DNA of 64,000 nt from Streptococcus sp. bf_0095. GTDB lineage: Bacteria > Bacillota > Bacilli > Lactobacillales > Streptococcaceae. Positions within the stretch are counted from its first letter, which is position 1, and each line of letters opens with the position of its first letter. The stretch spans positions 1-64,000 of the forward strand of contig NZ_RCYU01000003.1 in the NCBI RefSeq assembly GCF_004166885.1, written 5' to 3'. Below the pieces are notes generated by a model. That model was not told the origin of the DNA. It saw only the letters and a program-made list of their open reading frames with translations, and searched no databases. Of the stretch, positions 6,594-14,781 are shown piece by piece. The position numbers were made by a program, and so were the translations under genes.

Positions 6594-7031
6594 ATGAAAG
6601 TTGCTAATCAGATTGAACATTTTTTAAATTCTATTTTACTTATTTCTGAGAATCAGCATGAAGTTTTGATTGGTTCCTGTACGAGTGGTTTTTCTTTAAC
6701 CAACACGCAAGAGCATATTCTAATGTTACTTTCAAAAGATAATTATTCAAATTCTGAGCTTGCTAAATTGCTAAATGTCAGTCAAGCTGCTGTGACCAAA
6801 GCAGTTAAGCAATTACTTTCTTTTGGCATGTTGGAAGCTTTGAAAGACGAGAAAGATGCTCGTATTGTTTTGTATCGGTTAACAGATTTAGGGCGTCCGG
6901 TTGCTGAAGAACATTCTCATCATCATGATCATACTTTGGCTGTGTATAATCAAGTTTTGAGTGAATTTTCTCAAGAAGAACAGATGGTTATTTCTAAATT
7001 TTTATCGCGCTTATTGGAGGATCTTCGTTAA
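6594..7031 (+). CDS. adcR: AdcR, MarR-family zinc-responsive repressor
   Basis: 145 aa winged-helix MarR protein that represses zinc uptake genes when Zn(II) is plentiful. The metal ligands known for pneumococcal AdcR are present one residue earlier: Glu23, Cys29, Glu40, His41, and Glu106/His107/His111 in the [10 protein letters not shown] stretch. The DNA-binding helices include [15 protein letters not shown] (61-75). The ATG follows AGAAAGGAAA. Its stop overlaps the adcC start in TAATG. It sits directly behind the double AdcR box, so it is autoregulated. Confidence 0.97.
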   Translation: MKVANQIEHFLNSILLISENQHEVLIGSCTSGFSLTNTQEHILMLLSKDNYSNSELAKLLNVSQAAVTKAVKQLLSFGMLEALKDEKDARIVLYRLTDLGRPVAEEHSHHHDHTLAVYNQVLSEFSQEEQMVISKFLSRLLEDLR

Positions 7032-7735
7032 TGCGTTATATTACTGTTAAAGATCTTTCATTTTATTATGATAGAGAGCCTGTTCTAGAAGGTGTGAATT
7101 ATTACTTGGATAGTGGGGAGTTTGTGACCCTGACGGGTGAGAATGGTGCTGCTAAATCTACTTTGATTAAGGCAAGTCTTGGAATTTTAAAACCCAAAGT
7201 AGGAACTGTTGAAATCGCTAAGGAAAATGTAGCGGGTAAAAAATTACGAATCGCTTATCTTCCGCAACAAATTGCAAGTTTCAATGCTGGCTTTCCAAGT
7301 TCTGTTTATGAGTTTGTGAAATCGGGACGTTATCCTCGTAAGGGCTGGTTTCGTCGGTTAAATCATCATGATGAGGAGCACATTTTAGCTAGTTTATCTT
7401 CTGTTGGGATGTTAGAGCATCGTGATAAACCGTTAGGGGCTCTATCCGGTGGTCAGAAGCAACGGGCTGTCATTGCACGAATGTTTGCGTCTGATCCAGA
7501 TATTTTTGTGTTGGATGAACCGACTACTGGGATGGATGCTGGTAGTAAGGATGAGTTTTACGAATTGATGCATCACAGTGCCCACCACCATGGGAAGGCT
7601 GTTTTAATGATTACGCATGATCCCGAAGAGGTGAGCCATTACGCGGATCGCAATATTCACCTGGTGAGAAAACAAAATTCTCCATGGCGTTGCTTTAATG
7701 TCCATGAGAAAGATGGAGGTGAGGAGCATGCTTAG
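7031..7735 (+). CDS. adcC: AdcC, zinc ABC transporter ATP-binding protein
   Basis: 234 aa ATPase that powers zinc import. It has the Walker A region GENGAAKST (~37-45), where the usual second glycine is alanine as I recall for other AdcC proteins. It also has the signature LSGGQKQR, Walker [11 protein letters not shown] and the H-loop ITHDPEE. Starts within the adcR stop and overlaps adcB by 8 nt. Confidence 0.96.
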   Translation: MRYITVKDLSFYYDREPVLEGVNYYLDSGEFVTLTGENGAAKSTLIKASLGILKPKVGTVEIAKENVAGKKLRIAYLPQQIASFNAGFPSSVYEFVKSGRYPRKGWFRRLNHHDEEHILASLSSVGMLEHRDKPLGALSGGQKQRAVIARMFASDPDIFVLDEPTTGMDAGSKDEFYELMHHSAHHHGKAVLMITHDPEEVSHYADRNIHLVRKQNSPWRCFNVHEKDGGEEHA

Positions 7736-8531
7736 TTTATTTCAATATGACTTTATGCAACGGGCTTTGTTGGCGATGGTTGCCATGAGTCTCTTCTCCC
7801 CTATCTTAGGTGTATTTTTGATTTTGCGTCGTCAGAGCTTAATGAGTGATACACTGAGCCACGTCTCTCTATCAGGGGTTGCTTTTGGCCTCTTCCTTGG
7901 TTTCTCTCCAACTATTTCTACAGTCATTGTGGTCATCATAGCTGCTGTATTTCTAGAGTACTTACGAACAGTCTATAAAGATTTTATGGAAATTGGGACA
8001 GCGATTCTCATGTCGACCGGATTGGCCTTGGCTTTGGTGATCATGAAGGGTGGCGGTAAAAGTTCTATGAGTTTGGACCAGTACCTATTTGGCTCTACCT
8101 TGACCATTACGGATGAGCAAGTGCTTGCTTTGTTTATCATTGCAGCCATTGTCCTAGTTTTAACGATTCTCTTTATTCGTCCCATGTATATCCTTACATT
8201 TGATGAGGATACAGCTTATGTAGATGGTTTACCCGTGCGTCTCATGTCTATCTTGTTTAATATTGTGACAGGGGTGGCTATTGCCTTGATGATTCCGGCT
8301 GCAGGTTCCTTGTTGGTATCTACTATTATGGTCTTACCAGCTAGTATTGCTTTAAAGCTAGGAAAGACCTTCCGTTCGGTTATGCTTCTGGCAGTGGTCA
8401 TTGGTTTTGTGGGGATGGTCAGTGGTCTCATTCTTTCGTATTATCCGGATACACCGGTTAGTGCGACCATTACCCTCTTATTTGTATCCTTCTTTTTGCT
8501 CTCAAATCTTTTTGTTAAATTTAGAAAATAG
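7728..8531 (+). CDS. adcB: AdcB, zinc ABC transporter permease
   Basis: 267 aa integral membrane protein of the ABC-3 family with about eight hydrophobic segments. It forms the channel for zinc delivered by AdcA. The reading frame is open from 7698, but the start at 7728 is chosen because it follows GAGGTGAGGAGC and gives the conserved N-terminus [13 protein letters not shown]. The stop lies 8 nt before adcA. Confidence 0.96.
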   Translation: MLSLFQYDFMQRALLAMVAMSLFSPILGVFLILRRQSLMSDTLSHVSLSGVAFGLFLGFSPTISTVIVVIIAAVFLEYLRTVYKDFMEIGTAILMSTGLALALVIMKGGGKSSMSLDQYLFGSTLTITDEQVLALFIIAAIVLVLTILFIRPMYILTFDEDTAYVDGLPVRLMSILFNIVTGVAIALMIPAAGSLLVSTIMVLPASIALKLGKTFRSVMLLAVVIGFVGMVSGLILSYYPDTPVSATITLLFVSFFLLSNLFVKFRK

Positions 8532-8539
8532 GTGATCTT

Positions 8540-10039
8540 ATGAAAAAACTTGCATGGCTCGTGTTAGCCTTTTGTAGTATTTTTTTAGTAGCTTGTAGTG
8601 GTGGTCAAAATCAGTCAGGGAAATTGAAAGTCATGACGACTTTCTATCCTGTCTATGAATTTACTAAGCAAGTCGTTGGAGACGAGGGAGATGTGGAGCT
8701 CTTGATTGGCTCTGGTTCGGAACCCCATGATTTTGAATTGTCTGCCAAAGGGCGCGCAAAAATCCAAGAGTCAGATGTCTTTGTCTATGAGAACGAGAAT
8801 ATGGAAACTTGGGTGCCTCAGTTGTTGAAATCAATGGATGGCAAGAAAACAAAGGTTGTCAAAGCGACGGAGAATATGCTTCTTTTACCAGGTGGTGAAG
8901 AAGAGCATGACCATGAGGGAGGGGAAGAACACCATCATGAGTACGATCCCCATGTCTGGCTTTCTCCACAGAGAGCCATTAAAATGGTAGAAACGATTCG
9001 TGATCAACTGGTGAAACAGTACCCAGATAAAAAGGCTAGCTTTACAGCAAATGCAGATGCCTATATTGCCAAGTTGAAAAAATTGGATGACAGCTATACG
9101 AAGAGCTTATCTGCAGCGAAACAGAAAAACTTTGTCACTCAACACGCAGCTTTCCGTTATTTGGCCCTGGACTATGGCTTGAATCAAGTCTCTATTTCAG
9201 GTTTGTCACCAGATAGTGAACCGTCTGCGACTCGTTTGAGTGAATTGACAGAGTATATCAAGAAGAACGACATCAAGGTCATCTACTTTGAAGAAAATGC
9301 TTCTAAATCCTTATCGAAAACCTTATCTGCTGAAACCGGTGTGGATCTAGCTGTTTTGAATCCATTAGAGAGCTTGACAGATGAGCAGATGAAAGATGGG
9401 GAAGACTACATCTCTATCATGGGAGCCAACCTCAAATCTTTGGAGTTAACAACGACTCAAGCCGGAAAAGAAATCGCTCCAGAAGAGGAAGAAGACACCA
9501 AAACAGTAGCCAATGGCTACTTTGAAGACAGTGCTATTAAGGACCGAACTCTTTCAGACTATGCGGGAGACTGGCAGTCTGTTTATCCTTATTTAGAAAA
9601 TGGAACCTTGGATCAAGTTTTTGACTACAAAGCTAAACTAACTAAGTCCAAAACAGCTGAGGAGTATAAAGCCTACTACACCACAGGTTATAAAACAGAT
9701 GTCGAACGGATTGTCATTACAGACAAAACCATGACCTTCTATAAGAATGGGGAAGAGAAGAAGTTCGAATACCGCTATGCTGGGAAGCATACACTAACCT
9801 ATACAAAAGGGAATCGTGGAGTGCGTTATCTCTTTGAAGCAACAGATCCAAATGCGGGTGAATTCAAGTATGTTCAATTCAGTGACCACCAAATTGCTCC
9901 TAATAAGGCAGCTCACTTCCACATTTTCTTCGGTGGGGAAAGTCAAGAGGCTCTTTATAAGGAATTAGAAAATTGGCCTACTTACTACCCAAGTGACTTG
10001 ACAGGATTTGAAATTGCACAGGAAATGTTAGCCCATTAA
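8540..10039 (+). CDS. adcA: AdcA, zinc-binding lipoprotein with ZinT domain
   Basis: 499 aa. A type II signal peptide ends in lipobox LVAC (Cys19), anchoring it outside the membrane. Residues ~28-310 are the ZnuA-like domain with probable ligands His63 (EPHDFE) and His138 (DPHVW) and a His/Glu-rich loop at ~119-133. Residues ~325-499 are a ZinT-like second zinc domain (YFEDSAIKDRTLSDYAGDWQ, HFHIFFGG). This two-domain form is usual in streptococci. Last gene of the operon. Confidence 0.97.
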   Translation: MKKLAWLVLAFCSIFLVACSGGQNQSGKLKVMTTFYPVYEFTKQVVGDEGDVELLIGSGSEPHDFELSAKGRAKIQESDVFVYENENMETWVPQLLKSMDGKKTKVVKATENMLLLPGGEEEHDHEGGEEHHHEYDPHVWLSPQRAIKMVETIRDQLVKQYPDKKASFTANADAYIAKLKKLDDSYTKSLSAAKQKNFVTQHAAFRYLALDYGLNQVSISGLSPDSEPSATRLSELTEYIKKNDIKVIYFEENASKSLSKTLSAETGVDLAVLNPLESLTDEQMKDGEDYISIMGANLKSLELTTTQAGKEIAPEEEEDTKTVANGYFEDSAIKDRTLSDYAGDWQSVYPYLENGTLDQVFDYKAKLTKSKTAEEYKAYYTTGYKTDVERIVITDKTMTFYKNGEEKKFEYRYAGKHTLTYTKGNRGVRYLFEATDPNAGEFKYVQFSDHQIAPNKAAHFHIFFGGESQEALYKELENWPTYYPSDLTGFEIAQEMLAH

Positions 10040-10049
10040 TCAAATAGAG

Positions 10050-10069
10050 AAGGAACCAGCTGGTTCCTT
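10050..10069 (+). terminator. Palindrome after adcA
   Basis: The perfect palindrome AAGGAACCAGCTGGTTCCTT lies 11 nt past the adcA stop with a short T-run. The same 20 bases recur at 10321-10340, followed there by a stronger T-run. Confidence 0.7.
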
Positions 10070-10071
10070 TC

Positions 10072-10230
10072 AGATTGAAGACAAAGTAATTTTAGAAACT
10101 TTCCTTAGGTGAGTACGGACGTCAGCGAACTTCGAAGAAGTTCCATGACTTAGTTTTGGATCTAAGGTTCCAAAACTCCCGAGTGCCTGAAACACAATAG
10201 TTTCAGGCACTTTTCTCACAGCGGAAAGTT
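10072..10230 (+). repeat. Structured intergenic repeat, family A copy 1
   Basis: About 160 bp, closely matching the reverse complement of 56761-56919. It contains three hairpins: GAACTTC/GAAGTTC, AGTTTTGGA/TCCAAAACT, and GTGCCTGAAAC/GTTTCAGGCAC with a following T-run. An outer pair, AAACTTTCC-GTGAG near the left end and CTCAC-GGAAAGTTT near the right end, could close the fold. No open reading frame or promoter is evident. Most likely a MITE-like element or a repeated structured RNA. Confidence 0.75.
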
Positions 10231-10320
10231 TTTCATCTTATTAAATTATTAAAAAATATAATCATTTTTTGAAAATCATCTAGCTGTTTTATGTAAAACA
10301 ATAGTTTGTCTGCATTCAAG

Positions 10321-10345
10321 AAGGAACCAGCTGGTTCCTTTTTTG
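10321..10345 (+). terminator. Second copy of the AAGGAACC palindrome with T-run
   Basis: AAGGAACCAGCTGGTTCCTT followed by TTTTT, a good rho-independent terminator 281 nt past adcA. With the copy at 10050 it brackets repeat A. Confidence 0.75.
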
Positions 10346-10359
10346 ATAGTAACAGAAAC

Positions 10360-10388
10360 TTGTCAATTTGCTAGAAAAAGGATAAAAT
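10360..10388 (+). promoter_or_regulatory. Promoter of the lipoprotein gene
   Basis: TTGTCA, 17 nt, TAAAAT, located 36 nt before the start codon. No known operator is seen. Confidence 0.7.
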
Positions 10389-10423
10389 TAGGCTTAGAGA
10401 ATACATTGAATTGAGGGAGATTC

Positions 10424-10969
10424 ATGATGAAAAAGTATCGTTTGCTATTATTGCTTTCTGCTCTATTGTTTTTCCTTGGAGCCTGCGGTGATAAAAAGCA
10501 GGAGACAGGGTCTGAAAGTAAAGAAAGTACGGTTCGTCAATCGAAGGACAGCTCAGCTACTAGTGAAGCAAAGAAAGCTGAGAGTTCGAGTGATAAGAAA
10601 GAGAAAACAAAGATGGATATTGAAGCAATTGCTCAAGGGGATTATAGTAGCGTAGCTGGTGTCTGGCAAGATGACAAGGGGAATAAATTGGTCTTTGATC
10701 AAAATGGTTTGGTCTCTAACGAATATGAATCTTACGGTCTCTCCTTGACGGATTATGGGACTGTTTCGGGAGGAGTTTACGGAGGAATCACAGGTGGATT
10801 TTTAATGGAATTCATCCCTGCTGGGCTTACGATTGATGATCAAACGGATGAAAATGGAGAAGTCGTCTTCCATGATAACTCTGATGCCAGCAAGGATCGT
10901 CTCTGGACTGGAACTGGGATGTACAGTTTTACCGAACAAGGGTCTTTCCTCTATAAGGTTGGGGATTAG
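10424..10969 (+). CDS. Small lipoprotein, DUF6287-like
   Basis: 181 aa. A signal peptide ends in lipobox LGAC, followed by a ~45-residue Ser/Lys/Glu linker and a C-terminal domain from ~residue 63 (MDIEAIAQGDYSSVAGVWQD), which I recall from streptococcal DUF6287 lipoproteins. Function unknown; an extracytoplasmic membrane-anchored protein is expected. Two adjacent ATG codons could start it. Monocistronic with its own promoter; the convergent GH92 gene ends 60 bp away. Confidence 0.8.
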   Translation: MMKKYRLLLLLSALLFFLGACGDKKQETGSESKESTVRQSKDSSATSEAKKAESSSDKKEKTKMDIEAIAQGDYSSVAGVWQDDKGNKLVFDQNGLVSNEYESYGLSLTDYGTVSGGVYGGITGGFLMEFIPAGLTIDDQTDENGEVVFHDNSDASKDRLWTGTGMYSFTEQGSFLYKVGD

Positions 10970-11029
10970 GTCGTATAAATGAAATAGAAAAGAATGAGGA
11001 GTGTCCAACTCTTCATTCTTTTTCGTTTT

Positions 11030-13108
11030 TTAGATCTTAGGGAGCCAAGAAAGGTGGAAATCCAGCTTCTCTGCTTTCAAGAGGTCTTGGTGGCTCACTC
11101 TATCGATTCTGTTCCCATCAAGGGAAACATCTTGAAGGAAGTGTGCCTGGGCTGTGTGGGCTGTACGATGGATATGCAGCCATTTTTTCTCTTGAGGGAG
11201 ATAGAGACGCAGGTGTTTGAAGAGGGGGATTCCTAGGTCATAGACTGGCTTGCCTGGACAAGTCGGATAGAGTCCCAAAACCGACCAGATATACCAAGAA
11301 GATAGACTGCCATTATCTTCATCTCCTGGATAGGCTTGGAAGCTTGGCTGGAAGGCTTCCTTGCGAAGGGCTTGGATCAGGACGCTAGTGTATTCCGGGT
11401 GTTGGCTATAGCGAAAGAGATAGGGGATGTGAAAACTCGGTTGGTTTGAAATGGCAATTTGCCCAAAAGGAGCTTGGGCCATCTCACTCATTTCATGAAT
11501 TTCGTAGCCATAGCCCGTCACCTCATAATGCGGTGCTTGAGTGGCTAGTCGAGTTAAATAGTGGGTGAAGCCTTCTTCTCCACCAAAAAGTTGCTTGAGG
11601 CCCTCGATGTCGTGAAGGGCGCCTAAGGTTGCCTGAATGGCAGAGCACTCTGCATAGTCGCGTCCCCAACTGATGGGCGAGAAGTCTGGTCTAAAATGAC
11701 CTTTCTTATCTTTGGCCCGAATATAACCTGTTTCTGGATCAAAGAGGGTTCGATAGGAAAGACTAGACTGGGCATATTCTTTGGCCAACTCTTCCTTGCC
11801 AAGTAGCTGGGCTGTTTGGGCAATACAAAAGTCGCTATAGGAGAAGTCAATGGTGTGACTCACGCTTTCGTGATAGTCGGTGGATAGATAGCCTAACTCC
11901 TGATATTCTTTAGCTCCTCGTCGACCGTAATGACCATTTGGATCCTCTTTCCTAGCTGTATCCAACATGGCTTCAAAAAGCTCCGTGTGGAGGTCGGGGG
12001 CTAGGCTTTTCTGAATAGCATCTGCAATGACTCCGTCAATGAGGGTTCCAGGCATCATGCCTCTTTCGTCCGGCGCTAGCCATTTAGGGAGGAAACCGGT
12101 ATCCCGGTAATGGCTGAGGAAGCCTTCGAGAAATTCTTGGTAGAGCTCAGGATAGGCTAGGCTATAGAGAGGAAAGGTGGTCCGAAAAAGATCCCAGAAG
12201 CCCAAACTCGTGAAGTATTTTCCTTCTTGAATGCGGTTGTGTGCGAAATCGCGATGGACTGCTTTCCCCTCTGGGGTCACTTCATAACAAGTCTGAGGAA
12301 AGAGCAGACTACGGTAGAGACAGTGATCGAAAAAGGTTCGATCCTCTCCGCCCGTATCTAAAATGTCAAATCGATCCATTAGCTCTTGCCATTTGCGGCT
12401 CGCTTTTTCTTTCATCTCTTCAAAGCTAGCTGTAGGAAGGTGAGATTTGGCCAACTCAGGGTTGATAAAGGAAGTGCCTAATTGAGCTTCTAGGGTAGGG
12501 CTGTCAAATTCTAGGATCAAATCCTGTCCTAGCCAGTGAGTGCGAGTGATGGCTTGGTCAAATTCGACATGAAGATAGAAAGGATAGGTTTGTTGGTCGG
12601 TATGATTTTGGTCTAGGATGTGGAAATGTAGATTCGTTTCTCCGAATTCTACTTCAGCTAGTCCATTGGGGCAATGAATGGCCAGTGAAAGTGCAGACGG
12701 CCCTCTAAAGCGGAGAATAGCCCCGTAGAGGCTGGGTGTCAGCTCTGTGTGGATTTGATAGCGCTCTGAGGTGAGGGCTAAATAATGGGGCTGAAAGACA
12801 GCTTCTTGGACCCGGTAACTGCTCTGTCTGAAATAGAGGTCTTCTTGAGTCGGAATGTCTGTCAGTGGGGTGAGGAGACACCAGGAAAAATCTCCAATCC
12901 AAGGGCTAGGCTGATGGGTCAAGCGAATACCTTGAAAAATAGGAAGGTTGGGATTGAAAAACCAAGCCCCCTGTTCATGTGTCGTCTGCGGGAGGAAATA
13001 ATTCATCCCAAAAGGAACTCCTGTGTAAGGGAGGGTGTTGCCGTTAGAATAAGCTGAGTGATTGTCTGTTCCTAAGCGGGTATCAATGTGAGTAATATCG
13101 GTCTTCAT
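11030..13108 (-). CDS. GH92 exo-alpha-mannosidase
   Basis: 692 aa, no signal peptide, so intracellular. Recognised as GH92 from the N-terminal IDTRLGTDNHSAYSNGNTLPY and PSPWIGDFSW and the C-terminal GYEIHEMSEMA and PGDEDNGSLSSWYIW segments. The length agrees with the pneumococcal GH92 enzyme (SP_2145), a calcium-dependent exo-alpha-1,2-mannosidase active on high-mannose N-glycans. It is transcribed away from the GH125 gene across a 197-bp gap. Linkage specificity is inferred from the homologue. Confidence 0.93.
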   Translation of the reverse strand: MKTDITHIDTRLGTDNHSAYSNGNTLPYTGVPFGMNYFLPQTTHEQGAWFFNPNLPIFQGIRLTHQPSPWIGDFSWCLLTPLTDIPTQEDLYFRQSSYRVQEAVFQPHYLALTSERYQIHTELTPSLYGAILRFRGPSALSLAIHCPNGLAEVEFGETNLHFHILDQNHTDQQTYPFYLHVEFDQAITRTHWLGQDLILEFDSPTLEAQLGTSFINPELAKSHLPTASFEEMKEKASRKWQELMDRFDILDTGGEDRTFFDHCLYRSLLFPQTCYEVTPEGKAVHRDFAHNRIQEGKYFTSLGFWDLFRTTFPLYSLAYPELYQEFLEGFLSHYRDTGFLPKWLAPDERGMMPGTLIDGVIADAIQKSLAPDLHTELFEAMLDTARKEDPNGHYGRRGAKEYQELGYLSTDYHESVSHTIDFSYSDFCIAQTAQLLGKEELAKEYAQSSLSYRTLFDPETGYIRAKDKKGHFRPDFSPISWGRDYAECSAIQATLGALHDIEGLKQLFGGEEGFTHYLTRLATQAPHYEVTGYGYEIHEMSEMAQAPFGQIAISNQPSFHIPYLFRYSQHPEYTSVLIQALRKEAFQPSFQAYPGDEDNGSLSSWYIWSVLGLYPTCPGKPVYDLGIPLFKHLRLYLPQEKKWLHIHRTAHTAQAHFLQDVSLDGNRIDRVSHQDLLKAEKLDFHLSWLPKI

Positions 13109-13305
13109 GCGGGACCTCCTGTGTCATACGAGGGCCTTCAAGCCCTTTTCTTTCTTTCTTTATTTTAGCAGAAGCCACTCAAATGGGAAAGTCTTTTTCA
13201 AAACTAGAAAAGTTTGTAGAAAAAGGGCTATAATTTGCGTATGTATTTCCCATCTGAAATCTTTTATACTGAATAGGAAAGAATCGATACGTGTGAGGAA
13301 AAGGA
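13109..13305. promoter_or_regulatory. Divergent intergenic region GH92 / GH125
   Basis: 197 bp. A plus-strand TATAAT is present at 13229-13234 upstream of GH125, without a good -35. The minus-strand GH92 start has GGAGGTCCCGC before it. I could not identify a convincing catabolite-response element here. Confidence 0.5.
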
Positions 13306-14586
13306 ATGACTTATTCAAAAGAAATCGTCAGAGAATGGCTGGACCAAGTAGCAGAACGTGCCAAGGAGTACCCGGAGTGGGTGGATGTCTTTGAGCGTTG
13401 CTATACAGACACCTTGGATAATACAGTTGAGATCTTAGAAGACGGCTCAACTTTTGTACTAACTGGGGATATCCCCGCTATGTGGCTTCGTGACTCAACT
13501 GCTCAGCTGAGACCATACCTTCATGTGGCAAAAAGAGATCCTCGTTTGCGTCAGACCATTGCAGGTTTGGTCAAACGTCAGATGATCTTGATTCTCAAGG
13601 ATCCCTATGCTAACTCTTTCAATATTGAGGAAAACTGGAAAGGTCACCACGAAACAGACCATACAGACCTCAATGGCTGGATTTGGGAGCGTAAGTATGA
13701 AGTGGATTCGCTTTGCTACCCTTTACAGTTGGCTTATCTTCTCTGGAAAGAAACAGGAGAAACTAGTCAATTTGATGAGACTTTTGTTACAGCGGTCAAG
13801 GAAATTCTTCATCTCTGGACAGTGGAGCAAGACCACAATAACTCACCATACCGTTTCGTCCGTGATACCGATCGTAAGGAGGACACTCTGGTCAATGACG
13901 GCTTTGGGCCAGATTTCGCTGTGACAGGGATGACCTGGTCAGCCTTCCGTCCAAGTGATGACTGCTGTCAGTATAGCTACTTGATTCCATCCAATATGTT
14001 TGCGGTCGTTGTCTTAGGTTATGTCCAAGAAATCTTTACTACATTGAATCTAGCTGATAGTGAAAGCATGATTGCTGATGCCAAACGTCTGCAGGCTGAG
14101 ATTCAAGAAGGGATTGAAAATTATGCCTACACCACTAACAGTAAGGGTGAAAAGATTTATGCCTTTGAAGTGGATGGTCTAGGAAATGCTAGCATCATGG
14201 ATGACCCTAACGTACCAAGTTTGTTAGCTGCTCCATATCTTGGTTACTGCGATGTGAACGATGAGGTCTATCAAGCCACTCGTCGCACCATTCTCAGCCC
14301 TGAAAATCCCTACTTCTACCAAGGAGAATACGCTAGCGGTCTCGGAAGCTCTCATACTTTCTACCGCTATATCTGGCCGATTGCCCTGTCGATCCAAGGT
14401 TTAACAGCTACAGATAAAGCCGAGAAGAAATTCTTGCTTGACCAGTTGGTTGCTTGTGATGGTGGTACGGGTGTCATGCACGAAAGCTTCCACGTAGATG
14501 ATCCTACTAAATACTCGCGCGAATGGTTCTCTTGGGCCAACATGATGTTCTGCGAATTAGTCTTGGATTACTTGGATATTCGTTAA
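13306..14586 (+). CDS. GH125 exo-alpha-1,6-mannosidase
   Basis: 426 aa, the same length as I recall for pneumococcal GH125 (SP_2144), which removes alpha-1,6-linked mannose from N-glycan cores. Characteristic stretches: TGDIPAMWLRDSTAQLRPYL (~54-73), HHETDHTDLNGWIWERKYEV, and GVMHESFHVDDPTKYSREWF near the C-terminus, which carries the presumed catalytic Glu. Cytoplasmic, no signal peptide. A BOX repeat begins right after its stop, so it may be separated transcriptionally from GH38. Confidence 0.94.
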   Translation: MTYSKEIVREWLDQVAERAKEYPEWVDVFERCYTDTLDNTVEILEDGSTFVLTGDIPAMWLRDSTAQLRPYLHVAKRDPRLRQTIAGLVKRQMILILKDPYANSFNIEENWKGHHETDHTDLNGWIWERKYEVDSLCYPLQLAYLLWKETGETSQFDETFVTAVKEILHLWTVEQDHNNSPYRFVRDTDRKEDTLVNDGFGPDFAVTGMTWSAFRPSDDCCQYSYLIPSNMFAVVVLGYVQEIFTTLNLADSESMIADAKRLQAEIQEGIENYAYTTNSKGEKIYAFEVDGLGNASIMDDPNVPSLLAAPYLGYCDVNDEVYQATRRTILSPENPYFYQGEYASGLGSSHTFYRYIWPIALSIQGLTATDKAEKKFLLDQLVACDGGTGVMHESFHVDDPTKYSREWFSWANMMFCELVLDYLDIR

Positions 14587-14690
14587 TACTCTTCGAAAAT
14601 CAAATTCAAACCACGTCAGCTTCGCCTTGCCGTACTCAAGTACAGCCTGCGGCTAGCTTCCTAGTTTGCTCTTTGATTTTCATTGAGTAT
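14587..14690 (+). repeat. BOX repeat element (boxA + boxC, no boxB)
   Basis: It starts TACTCTTCGAAAATCAAA and ends TTTGATTTTCATTGAGTA, imperfect inverted ends. It contains the boxA hallmark CGTCAGCTTCGCCTTGCCGT and the boxC hallmark CCTGCGGCTAGCTTCCTAG. About 104 bp, matching one boxA joined directly to boxC. BOX elements are scattered intergenically in pneumococci and relatives and are transcribed into stable stem-loops. Confidence 0.9.
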
Positions 14691-14781
14691 AAGGAGCACG
14701 CTTTAGCTTCACTGATTCTTGTTAGAATCACAAGTTTATATTTTAAACATTAAAAATTTAAGTTAGAATGAGGTTTTACTC

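Noticed and set aside
7698..7727. Upstream start for adcB
   Set aside because: It would overlap adcC further and add residues absent from other AdcB proteins; ATG 7728 has the better ribosome binding site and conserved N-terminus.
11030..13108. Plus-strand open frames opposite GH92, such as 12241-12429 and 12785-13057
   Set aside because: They are shadows of the long, clearly conserved minus-strand gene.
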